A DNA stretch of 64,000 nucleotides from Pseudomonadota bacterium (GTDB lineage: Bacteria > Pseudomonadota > Gammaproteobacteria > Burkholderiales > Rhodocyclaceae), in the NCBI GenBank assembly GCA_018262095.1, contig JAGTRW010000018.1, forward strand, positions 1 to 64,000. The letters run 5' to 3'. The position numbers and the translations under genes were made by a program. Under the pieces are notes generated by a model. It was not told the DNA's origin, ran no database searches, and worked only from the letters and a program-made list of their open reading frames with translations. Shown here in pieces: positions 1 to 9,635 of the stretch (the stretch's first letter is position 1; every line of letters begins with the position of its first letter).

Positions 1-351
1 CGTTAAGGGTTGTCGGATGCCTGCCCTCGTGCGCGGACACGTCAAGCAGGCCCGGACTTGGCGGGCAGGCGTCGGACAAGCCTCGAGGGAGGAAACCGCG
101 GGATGCTGCGTTGCGGTTTGAAACGTTGATGGTCTATGGGGATTTGAAGAAACGCACGATGGCCTGAGCAGGTGATCGTGGGTCCAAGCGGACGAAGATG
201 GTGTTTAGTCGTGGGGCAGCGCCGCTGATTCGGCAGGTTTTGCGGCCGTCCGTCGGGCCAGAAACGACGGTCGGCCAGGGTAAGGCAAAGCCATCCGCTA
301 TCGGCACGGGGTGACGAAGAGCCGACGGTCGGAGGGCGTATCGGGAAGTGC

Positions 352-1554
352 TCATGGCGTGCCTCGCTGCGGTGGCGCACGGATCGGTCGTCCACGTGCA
401 CGTGCACGTGCAACGATTTCGATGATGACCATCGCCGCACCACAAGCTCGGCAAACGAAGGTCGGCTCAGAGGCGCCGTCTGGCGCGTCGGCCGCCTGAA
501 GCTGGGCCTTGGCCGGGACGACGTGAAGCAACGCACGCACCTTGGCAAGATTCTCGGTGCGCCCGCCGTTGGCGATCAGTCCGTAGTGCCGAATGCGATG
601 AAACCCGCTGGGCAGAACGTGGAGCAGGAAGCGCCGCATGAATTCACCGGCGGCGAGCGTCATAGTCTTGTAGCGCGTACGTCCCTTGGCCCGGTAATCC
701 TTCCAGCGGAAGGTGACACCGCGCTCGTCGAGGGAAACGAGCCGCTGATTGGAGATCGCGACGCGGTGGGTATAACGCGACAGATACGCCAGTACCGCCG
801 CCGGTCCGGCAAACGGGCGCTTGGCATAGACCACCCATTCGCAAATCCGCAGCGGCGCCAGCCAGTCGGCGAAAGCGGTGGCGCCGCGTAGCGGCGCAAA
901 CTCACCAAAGAACTGCAACTGGCCGGCGCGCTGCGCCTGGACAAGTTCTTCGAGGAAACGCCGGCGAAACAGCCGCGAGAGTACGCGGACCGGCAAGAAG
1001 AACCCCGGCTTGCAGGCCACCCAGCGTTCGCCATCGGGGGATAGGCCGCCGCCGGGGACGATGCCGTGGACGTGAGGGTGATGTGTCAGCGCCGATCCCC
1101 AGGTGTGTAGCACCAGCGTCGCGCCAATCTGGGCGCCCAGATGCTTGGGGTCGGCGGCGATCGTGCGCAAGGTCTCGGCGGCGACCTCGAACAGCAGACG
1201 ATAGATCACCGCCTTGTTGGTATAGGCGATGGCACTGATCGGCGCGGGCAGCGTAAAAACGACGTGGTAATACTCGACCGGCAACAGATCGGCCTGCCGG
1301 GCCTCGAGCCAGCGTTGTGCGGCTTTGGCCTGACACTTCGGGCAATGCCGGTTGCGGCACGAGTTATACGAGATCTCGATCTGCTCGCATGCTGGACAGC
1401 GCAGCACATGGCCGCCCAGTGCCGCCGTGCGGCACTGCTCGATGGCCGACATGACTTTGAGCTGACCGAGGCTCAGGTGAGCGTGCTGCGATTGGCGCCA
1501 GGCCGGTCCGTGGGCGCGGAAAATGTCCGCGAGTTCCAAGGGGGAACGCCCCAT
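352..1554 (-). mobile_element. IS91-family (HUH/Y-type) transposase with N-terminal zinc-binding domain
   Basis: 400 aa ORF; Cys motifs CPACEQIEISYNSCRNRHCPKCQ, HUH motif HPHVHGIVPGGG, YLSRYTHRVAISN; overlaps noise ORFs. Confidence 0.93.
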
Positions 1555-1563
1555 GGCATGGCT

Positions 1564-2439
1564 TTAAGCGGAGTGTAGTTTCTCCAGGGGGCTGATCACC
1601 TCGCGCAGAAGGTCGGTGGCGACCTGGGCATAAAGGGCGGTTGTTTCCAACTTCTTGTGGCCCAAGAGCACCTGAATTACACGGATATCGACCTTCTGTT
1701 CCAGCAGGTGCGTGGCGAAACTGTGCCTCAGGGTATGCATCGAAACCCGCTTGTTGATTTGCGCCGTCTTGGCGGCGGCATGGATGGCCCGGTTGAGCTG
1801 ACGGGTACTGAGCGGGTCGATCGGGTTCTGGCCGGGAAACAACCAGCCACCGTTGAGCATCTTGCCCTGGGCACGGGCGACCCGCCACCAGGCTCGCAGG
1901 CGGTCGAGCAGCACCGGCGGCAGCATGGCATACCGGTCCTTCTGCCCCTTGCCGCGCTCGACGCGCAGTGTCATGCGCTGGCTATCGATGTCGCCGACCT
2001 TCAGCCCGGCCACTTCGCCGGCACGTAATCCGGCGCCATAAGCGACCGAAAACGCGGTTTGGTATTTTAGGCTTCCCGCCGCAGCGATCAGTCGGCTCAT
2101 CTCGTCACGGCTCAGCACGACGGGCAGCGTACGGGGTACGCGGACCTTGCTCATCCGGTCCATCAGATCGCCGCGACGAAGCGTGACCTCGAAGAAAAAC
2201 GTCAGCCCGGTGATCGTCGCATTGAGCGAGACGGGGGACAGCCCGTGATCGACCAGATACAACTGATAGCGCCGCATATCCTCGTCCGTCGCCGTATCCG
2301 GCGAGCGTTTGAGAAACCGGGCCAATTGAAAGACCGCGCGAATATAAGCGCTCTGCGTCTTGTCGGAAAGCTTGCGCATCCGCATGTCGTCGATCATGCG
2401 CTGACGCAATTCAGAGATGCCTTGCGTTGATGATGTCAT
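1564..2439 (-). CDS. Tyrosine recombinase/integrase (XerC/D-like), partner ORF of the IS91-type element
   Basis: Catalytic signature AYGAGLRAGEVAGL...HTLRHSFATHLLE...LLGHKKLETTALYAQV; stop 10 bp upstream of the transposase ORF. Confidence 0.9.
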   Translation of the reverse strand: MTSSTQGISELRQRMIDDMRMRKLSDKTQSAYIRAVFQLARFLKRSPDTATDEDMRRYQLYLVDHGLSPVSLNATITGLTFFFEVTLRRGDLMDRMSKVRVPRTLPVVLSRDEMSRLIAAAGSLKYQTAFSVAYGAGLRAGEVAGLKVGDIDSQRMTLRVERGKGQKDRYAMLPPVLLDRLRAWWRVARAQGKMLNGGWLFPGQNPIDPLSTRQLNRAIHAAAKTAQINKRVSMHTLRHSFATHLLEQKVDIRVIQVLLGHKKLETTALYAQVATDLLREVISPLEKLHSA

Positions 2440-2711
2440 GATTCCGCTCCTGTCAGAAAACGAGGCGGATTGCCTCATTTCCCAACATAGTCAGAACCAC
2501 GATTTCAGCGATTCCCCAACGGCAATTTGGAGCACCCTACCGCGCGAGCGGTTTAGTCCCTTCTGGAAATCCGCATCGCCGAAACGAGTAATCAACATGA
2601 AGACATATGATAAAGGCATTGTGCTGGCCTACACTGCTATGCGCGTCGTTGATTTTGCGGCCCATGGGGCCTATCGTGTCATATTTATTTCACCAGGTAT
2701 CGGAGCGCCGA

Positions 2712-3374
2712 ATGATCATTCGTCTTCTAGTTGTACTCAGCAGCTTCTTCTCACTCCTCGCGTTCGGAGCGACGCAGACCGAGGACATTTATTCGGTCGA
2801 ATATCAAAAGCAGAAGATCGACTGCATGGCGAAGTACTACAAAGTACTGATTGATACCGCTAAGCAAAGCGGCGACGAACAAGCGCGAATTCTTGCCGCC
2901 GAAGCGAGCGGCAATTGCATGGACAAGTATGTTCCCGCCTCAACTACTCCCCGCGAGCTTTCTTCTGAGCATCCCCTTGAAGACAAGCGTCCGGCAACCA
3001 TCAAGGCGGGCGCTGAACCGAAAGCCAAATATAGTGCAACCAAGATCGGCTTCTCCGAGGAGGTAAACAGGTTCTTAGAGAACGCGCAATCCGCGTTGGC
3101 TGCCTATGGGCAAAATGATAGTGAAGCCTGGGAAAAGCTGGTGTGTCAAAGTCCGACAAAGCACACCTTCGAGTACGTGCGTCGCTTTATTGGCAACTAT
3201 GAGAACGTTCGCCTTGTTACGGTAATGGATAAGCGGTCTGCGGCCAACACATCTCCGCAGCAATGGATCGAGGTGGGGTTCGAGGGAAAGGCAGACAATT
3301 ATCCGATGCCCGATCACAAACTGGTCGTTAAGTTCGCGGATGTCGGGGCCGGATGCTTGTCCATTATGTGGTAG
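2712..3374 (+). CDS. Hypothetical secreted protein
   Basis: Start MIIRLLVVLSSFFSLLAFGA resembles a signal peptide; lower GC than flanks; no recognised domain. Confidence 0.55.
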   Translation: MIIRLLVVLSSFFSLLAFGATQTEDIYSVEYQKQKIDCMAKYYKVLIDTAKQSGDEQARILAAEASGNCMDKYVPASTTPRELSSEHPLEDKRPATIKAGAEPKAKYSATKIGFSEEVNRFLENAQSALAAYGQNDSEAWEKLVCQSPTKHTFEYVRRFIGNYENVRLVTVMDKRSAANTSPQQWIEVGFEGKADNYPMPDHKLVVKFADVGAGCLSIMW

Positions 3375-3528
3375 CAAGACAGACAAAAACCGGAGTTCTG
3401 TGACCGCGGGTTAATCTTCTCGGCTTGTGCTGACCCTCCTCCCCATCGCGGTTGGCCGCGCTAACGACCGCTTCGGGAAAAATTCGTCACGGTCCGGTTG
3501 TGGCCGCTTGCAGCCCTCGCGCCGCCCC

Positions 3529-4074
3529 CTACTTGAGCGCCAGCGGCAGTCCGGCAGCGACCAGCGTGACCTTGTCGCAGACCGCGGCGACGCGCTGGTT
3601 CAAGCGACCCTGTTCGTCGGTGAACAGGCGCGAGACGGCGCCCATCGGCACCAGGCCCCAGCCGACTTCGTTGGAGACCATGATGATGCGCCCGGGCAGC
3701 TTGGGCAGCGTCTCGATCAGCGCCTGCACTTCGCCCGAGAACAAGGCGCAATCGACCGCCTCGCCGGCCTCGGCCTGCTTGGCGGCGACGCCGGCAAAGA
3801 GCATGTTGGAGAGCCATAGCGTCAGGCAATCGACAAGCAGGCAGACGCCGGGCGCGGCGTTTGCGATCAGCGTCTCGGCCAGACCGAGCGGCGCTTCGAC
3901 GAGGCCCCAACTCGCTGGACGGCGTGCCTGATGCAGCGCGATTCGCCTTTCCATCTCGCCGTCGAGCGCCTGTGCCGTCGCCACGTAAATGACGTGCAGG
4001 CCGCTCTCGACGGCCCGTTTTTCGGCGAGCGTGCTCTTGCCCGAACGCGCCCCGCCAATGATCAGTTCTCTCAT
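3529..4074 (-). CDS. cobU: Bifunctional adenosylcobinamide kinase/adenosylcobinamide-phosphate guanylyltransferase
   Basis: [22 protein letters not shown]-loop, [11 protein letters not shown] motif; adjacent to cobT/cobS. Confidence 0.95.
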   Translation of the reverse strand: MRELIIGGARSGKSTLAEKRAVESGLHVIYVATAQALDGEMERRIALHQARRPASWGLVEAPLGLAETLIANAAPGVCLLVDCLTLWLSNMLFAGVAAKQAEAGEAVDCALFSGEVQALIETLPKLPGRIIMVSNEVGWGLVPMGAVSRLFTDEQGRLNQRVAAVCDKVTLVAAGLPLALK

Positions 4075-4146
4075 GGCGCAAGCTTAGCATGGGAGGCGCG
4101 GCGTATAATCGCCGGCCTTGCCCATTGCCCCAAGCCGCCCTACCCC

Positions 4147-5205
4147 ATGACCTTCGACATTCCCGCCCTCGACCACGCCCTCGATTCTGCGCTGCAAAGC
4201 AAGATCGACAACAAGACCAAGCCGCTGGGATCGCTCGGCCGGCTCGAAAAAATCGCGGTCCAGGTCGGACGCATCCAGAAGACGCTGACGCCGCAATTTG
4301 CCAATCCGCACATGCTGATCTTCGCCGCCGACCACGGCGCTGCGGCGGCCGGAATTTCGGCGTATCCGCAGGACGTGACCTGGCAGATGGTCGAAAATTA
4401 TCTGGCCGGAAGCGCCGGTGCCAACGTCTTCGCACGCCAGAACGGCTTGAAGCTCAAGGTCATCGACGGCGGCGTCGCGCACGATTTCAGCGCGAGCGAC
4501 AAGCGGCGCGTCGAATTCATCGACGCCAAGATCACGACGACCGGAACCCGCAACTATCTCGTCGAAGCGGCGATGAGCCTCGAACAATGCGAGCAAGCGC
4601 TGGCCACCGGCGCACGAATTGCCCATGACGCGGCCGACCAGGGCTGCAATGTGCTCGGCGTCGGCGAGATGGGGATCGGCAACACGGCCTCCGCGGCGTT
4701 GATCACCCACGCGCTGACCGGCGCGCCGCTCTTCGACTGCGTCGGACGCGGTACCGGCCTTGACGACAAGGGACTCGCGCGCAAGCGCAAGCTGCTGGCG
4801 CAGGCGGTCGCCCGCGCCAACCTCGCCGCCGACGCCGGCGTCATGAAGGTGCTCGCCGAGTTCGGCGGTTTCGAGATCGTGATGATGGCCGGCGCGCTGC
4901 TCGGCGCCGCCGAGCGCAGAATGACGCTGCTCATCGACGGCTTCATCGCTTCGGCATCGCTGTTAGCAAGCTCGCGCATCGCGCCGAACATTCGCGACTA
5001 TTGCATTTTCTGCCACCGCTCGGTCGAACCGGGTCACCTCGCGCAGTTGCGCGACTTGGGCGGCGAGCCGCTGATCGACATCGGCATGCGCCTGGGCGAA
5101 GGCACCGGCGTCTCGGTCGCCTATCCGTTGGTCCGCTCGGCGCTGGTCTTCGTCGAGGAGATGGCCAGCTTCGAATCGGCCGGCGTCAGCAAGGCCGTCC
5201 GTTAG
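4147..5205 (+). CDS. cobT: Nicotinate-nucleotide--dimethylbenzimidazole phosphoribosyltransferase
   Basis: [43 protein letters not shown] motifs. Confidence 0.96.
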   Translation: MTFDIPALDHALDSALQSKIDNKTKPLGSLGRLEKIAVQVGRIQKTLTPQFANPHMLIFAADHGAAAAGISAYPQDVTWQMVENYLAGSAGANVFARQNGLKLKVIDGGVAHDFSASDKRRVEFIDAKITTTGTRNYLVEAAMSLEQCEQALATGARIAHDAADQGCNVLGVGEMGIGNTASAALITHALTGAPLFDCVGRGTGLDDKGLARKRKLLAQAVARANLAADAGVMKVLAEFGGFEIVMMAGALLGAAERRMTLLIDGFIASASLLASSRIAPNIRDYCIFCHRSVEPGHLAQLRDLGGEPLIDIGMRLGEGTGVSVAYPLVRSALVFVEEMASFESAGVSKAVR

Positions 5206-5211
5206 ACTGCG

Positions 5212-5961
5212 ATGACGGCGCGCAGCGAACTTCACTCACTGCTTGGCGCGATCGGCTTCTTTACGCGCCTGCCGGTTCCTGGCCAGCACGGGGCGGTCGC
5301 GCTCGAACGCGCGATCCGCTACTTCCCGGCCGTCGGTCTGCTGGTCGGCGCCATCGCCGCGCTCGTTTTCGTTGCCGCCTCGCTCGTCTGGCCCAAGACG
5401 CTGGCGCTGGTCGCCGCGATCGCGGTGGCGATCGCCGTCACCGGAGCGATCCACGAGGACGGCTGGAGCGATATGGTCGACGGCTTTGGCGGCGGCGCGA
5501 ACCGCGACAAGGTGCTGGCGATCATGCGCGACTCGGCGCTCGGCAGTTTCGGCGCACTGGCGCTCGCCATGCTCATCATCGCGCGTTTCTTTGCGCTGCT
5601 CGAAATCGACGCGGCCTTGCTGCCGATCGCGCTGATCGCCGGCCACGCGGTGTCGCGGCTGTGCGCCACCTTCGTTCTCGGCGCGCTCGACTACGCGCGC
5701 AGCGAAGGCAAGGCCAAGCCCTTTGCCAATCGCCTGGGCCACGGCGAACTCGTTTTCGCGACGCTCTGCGCGCTGGCGCCGCTCGCCTTGCTGCCGCCGT
5801 GGCCAGCGCTCGCCGGCCTGCTGCTGGCGCTGATCGCGACGCGCTGGCTGGCTCGCCTGTTCAAGCAGCGCATCGGCGGCTATACAGGGGATTGCCTGGG
5901 CGCGACGCAGCAACTCGCCGAACTCGCCTTCTACGGCGGACTGCTCTGCCGGTTTTCGTAA
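5212..5961 (+). CDS. cobS: Adenosylcobinamide-GDP ribazoletransferase
   Basis: FFTRLPVP, HEDGWSDMVDGFGGGANRDKVLAIMRDSALGSFGALAL. Confidence 0.95.
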   Translation: MTARSELHSLLGAIGFFTRLPVPGQHGAVALERAIRYFPAVGLLVGAIAALVFVAASLVWPKTLALVAAIAVAIAVTGAIHEDGWSDMVDGFGGGANRDKVLAIMRDSALGSFGALALAMLIIARFFALLEIDAALLPIALIAGHAVSRLCATFVLGALDYARSEGKAKPFANRLGHGELVFATLCALAPLALLPPWPALAGLLLALIATRWLARLFKQRIGGYTGDCLGATQQLAELAFYGGLLCRFS

Positions 5962-5971
5962 GGTCGCAGCG

Positions 5972-6019
5972 TCAGGCGACTTCGACGCGGTCGCGGCCGG
6001 CAGCCTTGGCGCGCAGCAG
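5972..6019 (-). pseudogene. siaD: 3' end of the diguanylate cyclase gene (siaD), separated from its 5' part by adapter sequence
   Basis: Minus-strand translation LLRAKAAGRDRVEVA*, the usual C-terminal tail of GGDEF domains, abutting the adapter. Confidence 0.8.
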
Positions 6020-6064
6020 CTGTCTCTTATACACATCTCCGAGCCCACGAGACATCTCAGGATC
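6020..6064. other. Embedded Illumina Nextera adapter plus i7 index (assembly artefact)
   Basis: CTGTCTCTTATACACATCTCCGAGCCCACGAGAC followed by ATCTCAGG + ATC; gives translations CLLYTSPSPRD / LVGSEMCIRDS. Confidence 0.97.
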
Positions 6065-6612
6065 CCGCAGTGGTCGTATTCGCGAACGTGTTCCTGAATG
6101 CAGTGGGCGATCCGGCACAATGCCTGGTCGCCGGCGCCGTGCCCATAACTGTCGTTCACCGCCTTGAAAAAATCGATGTCCAGCATGGCAAGCGCGTAAG
6201 GTGAATTTTTTCGGTTCGCCCGCTCAGTTTCTTCATTGAGCCGATCGGCCAGGAAGCGCCGGTTGCCCAGGCTGGTCATCGGGTCGTGCAGAGAAGCTTC
6301 CCTGAGCGCTTCGCTCATCTCGCGCAGGCTGGCCTGATAGCGGTCGGAAATTCGCGCCAGCTTCTCGAGCCGCCGCAGTTGTCGGTCGTACTGCTCGGCC
6401 AGGGTCTGGCTATCGCTGCGCGCGGCGGTTTGGTAGCCGTCGGAAATCCGCACCAGGCGCTCGAGCCGATGCCGCTGGCCCTGGCTGTGCTCGAACAACT
6501 GGGCGAGCGGCTCGCGCAATGGATTATCCTGATACGCCGCCTGCGCCAGCAGTCCTTCGATGCGCAGAATCAGCGCTTCGTCATCGTGCAGCGGGCGCGG
6601 TTCACTGCTCAT
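6065..6612 (-). pseudogene. siaD: 5' part of diguanylate cyclase SiaD; catalytic GGDEF motif missing
   Basis: MSSEPRPLHDDEALILR...DPMTSLGNRRFLADRLNEETERANRKNSPYALAMLDIDFFKAVNDSYGHGAGDQALCRIAHCIQEHVREYDHCG, then adapter. Confidence 0.85.
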
Positions 6613-6982
6613 CGGCAGCGATCTCGAAGGGGAAGCTGCAGTCTTCGCGGAACTCGTCGGCCAGATCGAGTACCCGTTCGTTGCGCGGATCGTAATACCA
6701 ATTGACGCTGACCTGCCGCCCCCGGCCGTGGGCGTCTTCAAGCAGGTCAAAGATGTCCATCATGGCCTTGACCGAACTGGTATTCATGTAGACCAGGCGC
6801 AGTTCGAGGTCGAACGGCGCTGCGGATTCGCTGAGATAGCGTTCGATCCAGTCGATCACCGGGCCGAAAAATTCAAATGAATTTTCCGGGTACGAATCGC
6901 CCTGCATGATGAGGCGTCCGAGATCCCAGTCGGCAAAGATGCTGGGGGTCGATTGGCTTCCTTCGATAGTCAAAGCGTTCAT
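6602..6982 (-). CDS. siaC: SiaC family regulatory phosphoprotein (DUF1987)
   Basis: MNALTIEGSQSTPSI...LELRLVYMNTSSVKAMMDIFDLLEDAHGRGRQVSVNWYYD; from this start the Thr of NTSS is residue 68. Confidence 0.85.
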   Translation of the reverse strand: MNALTIEGSQSTPSIFADWDLGRLIMQGDSYPENSFEFFGPVIDWIERYLSESAAPFDLELRLVYMNTSSVKAMMDIFDLLEDAHGRGRQVSVNWYYDPRNERVLDLADEFREDCSFPFEIAADEQ

Positions 6983-7005
6983 TCGTTCTGCACCTGATAA
7001 CAAAC

Positions 7006-7548
7006 TCATATAACGGCACGCAGCGTAAAAAAAGAGCGCGTCTCGCTGCAGCCCACCAGGCTGGCAGCGAGCGGCTGCGCCGACTTGCGCGCCACGTCGA
7101 TCAAACCGAGCCCGGCGCCGCTCGCAGCGTCTTCGTCCCGGGGCTGGCGCAACTGGGTTTTGTAAGCGGCCTTGAGTTGCGCCTTGTCCATTTTCGCCAG
7201 TTCGTCGAGTCGCTGCAGCAAGGCCTCGCCGTCGCGCACTTCGACCAGATTGCCGGCCTGTACCACGTAGCGGCCCTCGGCGTCCCTGGCGACGACGATG
7301 GTCGCCGAGCTGTCGAGTTCGTCGTAACCGCGCGACAGCGCGTAATGGCGGATATTCTGGGTCATTTCCACATACGCGCTGAAGACATCCATCGCTGCCG
7401 AAGGCAAGACACTGTCAGCCTGCAGATAGTTCTTGAGCGCGTTGCCGATTTCTTCGATCAGGCTGCGTGAAATGGGACCGTTGAAGCAGAGCAGGATGCG
7501 GCTGCGATTGAAGTGCTCGCGCAGTCCGAAAAGATCGATGGATTCCAT
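7006..7548 (-). CDS. siaB: SiaB family protein kinase (DUF6272)
   Basis: 180 aa, MDVFSAYVEMTQNIRHYA...GAGLGLIDVARKSA (histidine-kinase-like ATPase motifs); between siaA and siaC. Confidence 0.83.
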   Translation of the reverse strand: MESIDLFGLREHFNRSRILLCFNGPISRSLIEEIGNALKNYLQADSVLPSAAMDVFSAYVEMTQNIRHYALSRGYDELDSSATIVVARDAEGRYVVQAGNLVEVRDGEALLQRLDELAKMDKAQLKAAYKTQLRQPRDEDAASGAGLGLIDVARKSAQPLAASLVGCSETRSFFTLRAVI

Positions 7549-7559
7549 GGTTTCCCTGT

Positions 7560-9560
7560 CTAGTCAAAACGGAAGGAGAGTATCGTAATGTCGTCGCGCT
7601 GCGCATAGTCGCCCTGGTAGTCCTTGAGCGCCTGGTTGAGCGCGCTGGCTTGCTCGGCCATCGGTAGCCGGGCATGGCCAAGCAGCAATTGGGCAAAGCG
7701 CGTGTTGCCAAAACCATAACCCATTTCGCCGCCCGCCTGGTCGAGAAAGCCGTCGGTCGCCAGATAATAGGTCACGCCGGAGCGCAAGCTGACCAGCGTG
7801 TCTTCATAGTCCCCCTGATGGCGATCGCCGAGCGCCCGGCGCCCGCCCTTGATCTCGCCGACCTCGTCGCCATCGCTCCAGTAGAGACTGATCCTGGCGC
7901 CGGCGTAACACAGGCGGCGCTGTTCCCGATCGATATAGGCCAGGCCGACATCCAGATTGGTCGCCAGCGCCCGCGGTTGCTCGCAATCATGCAGCATGTC
8001 GCGCATGGCGCGGTCGGTATGCGAGAGAATGGCGGCGGGGCGATCGATGCCGACCTGGTTCATGGCGTGGTCGAGCGCCGAACGCGCGAGCATGGTCATC
8101 AACGCACCGGGGACGCTGTGGCCGGCGCAATCGACGACGCCGAGCAGATAGCGCTCGTGCTCGGCGCGAAAAACGTAGAAATCGCCGCCGACGACGTCGC
8201 GCGGATGCCAGATCACGAAAAAGTGCTCACCGAGCGCTTGTCGCAGTTGCTGGTCGGGCAGGATCGCGCGCTGGATCAGACTGGCGTAGTCGATCGAATC
8301 GTTGATCTGCCGGTGGGCGAGCTGCATATTCTGATTGACCGCTTCAAGCGCCTGCGTCCGCGCTTTTATCCGGCGCTCCAATTCAGCCGTATTGCCGCGA
8401 ATCTGGTTGGCCATGACGGAAAACGCCCGGCTCAGGTCGCCCAACTCATCGCCACCGGGCGGCGGCAGCGAAACGTCGAAATCGCCCTGCGCCATCGCCG
8501 CAGCGGACAACTGCAGCTTGCGCACGGAGCGCAGTACCAGTTTTTCCACCGCGTAGCCGAAGGCCAGCAGCAGGATCACGATGACGGCCACCAGCGCCGC
8601 GATGGCGGCATTTCGCCAGTTCTTGTCGAGCACCTGAGCGGCCTGCAGGTCGACGGCGGAGACGATGTGCCATTTGAGCTCCGGAATGTACGACAGCGCA
8701 AGCAGTTGCTCTCTGCCGTCGAGCGTGACGCGCAGCGTGCTCACTGCGCCAGGGTGTTCCATCGCTCGCTGCATCGACTGCGTCAGTTCGTCGCGCTGCG
8801 GCCCTTGCGGCAACTGTCCGGCCAGTGTCTGATCGACGCGGGTCGAGCCACCGGCCTGGTTGATCGCGATCAGCGCCTGATTGCGGTGCGCCTGGATCGC
8901 GCCCGCCTGATTGACGATGATCGGCGTCACCCCGGCTTCGGCGGTCGACATGAATTCGCTGAGAAATCCGGTGAGGTCGATGCCGGCGCCGGCGATGCCG
9001 ATTTTTCGCTCGTCGTGGTCCCGGATGCTCACATTGAGCCAGACCCGCGTGACCTGGAGGTGGGCGTCGTAATTGACATTGATGTTGTAGTCGTCGGCCT
9101 GCGCCAACGACCTGAAGAACCACGAGTCGGCCGGCTTGGCCGAATTGAGCTCGTAGCGCGGCTGATCGCTGTACGACTGGTCGCTGTCGTTGGCGTAAAA
9201 ACTCCGGGACAACGCGCTGGAGATGAAATACGCGTGATCGCGAAAATCCTTGCGGTAGCCCTCGGCTTCCTCGAAGAACAGCGCTTTCTTCGCCGGATCA
9301 TTTTCGTCCACCAGCCATTGCCGAACCAGAACCGAGTTAGCAAAACGCCGCGACAGCGCCAACTCGCGCGAGAGAGGCGCCAGGATGCTCTGCCGCTTGA
9401 GCTGCGTGAAATTGACCGCGTAGGCTTCGCCAAAATGGTTGCGTACGCTGTCCAGAACTTGCCAGCCGATCAGGCCGGCCGGAACGAAAGCCAACAGCGT
9501 GGCGAACACCAGCGCCAGCATCGCTTTGGCTCGCAGGCCGAATCTCCAGGTTGCCATCAA
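7560..9560 (-). CDS. siaA: SiaA-like membrane sensor Ser/Thr phosphatase (periplasmic sensor, HAMP, PP2C/SpoIIE)
   Basis: TM, periplasmic sensor, HAMP, then PRDVVGGDFYVFRAEHERYLLGVVDCAGHSVPGALMTM. Confidence 0.87.
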   Translation of the reverse strand: MMATWRFGLRAKAMLALVFATLLAFVPAGLIGWQVLDSVRNHFGEAYAVNFTQLKRQSILAPLSRELALSRRFANSVLVRQWLVDENDPAKKALFFEEAEGYRKDFRDHAYFISSALSRSFYANDSDQSYSDQPRYELNSAKPADSWFFRSLAQADDYNINVNYDAHLQVTRVWLNVSIRDHDERKIGIAGAGIDLTGFLSEFMSTAEAGVTPIIVNQAGAIQAHRNQALIAINQAGGSTRVDQTLAGQLPQGPQRDELTQSMQRAMEHPGAVSTLRVTLDGREQLLALSYIPELKWHIVSAVDLQAAQVLDKNWRNAAIAALVAVIVILLLAFGYAVEKLVLRSVRKLQLSAAAMAQGDFDVSLPPPGGDELGDLSRAFSVMANQIRGNTAELERRIKARTQALEAVNQNMQLAHRQINDSIDYASLIQRAILPDQQLRQALGEHFFVIWHPRDVVGGDFYVFRAEHERYLLGVVDCAGHSVPGALMTMLARSALDHAMNQVGIDRPAAILSHTDRAMRDMLHDCEQPRALATNLDVGLAYIDREQRRLCYAGARISLYWSDGDEVGEIKGGRRALGDRHQGDYEDTLVSLRSGVTYYLATDGFLDQAGGEMGYGFGNTRFAQLLLGHARLPMAEQASALNQALKDYQGDYAQRDDITILSFRFD

Positions 9561-9568
9561 AGCCTCAG

Positions 9569-9604
9569 TGACGTTTTTACCGCGCCGATTATAACGTGCC
9601 GACG
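9569..9604 (-). promoter_or_regulatory. Promoter-like block upstream of siaA, copy A of a 36-bp repeat containing TATAAT
   Basis: TGACGTTTTTACCGCGCCGATTATAACGTGCCGACG (+ strand), 34/36 identical to 11079-11114. Confidence 0.65.
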
Positions 9605-9635
9605 TGACCCCGATGCGGCAGCCCGTCTTGCGTGC

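Noticed and set aside
388-415. CACGTG hexanucleotide run
   Set aside because: Lies within the IS91 transposase C-terminus (ARARARGRP); simple repeat without further evidence.
3375-4146. Possible cobalamin riboswitch near cobU/cobT
   Set aside because: No B12-box-like sequence recognised; the short divergent intergenic region is too small.
5001-6167. 388 aa plus-strand ORF ending ...CLLYTSPSPRDISGSRSGRI
   Set aside because: Out-of-frame shadow of cobT/cobS running into the adapter.
5236-6750. 504 aa minus-strand ORF combining a GGDEF start with a long novel C-terminus
   Set aside because: It reads through the Nextera adapter and then the antisense strand of cobS; artefact.
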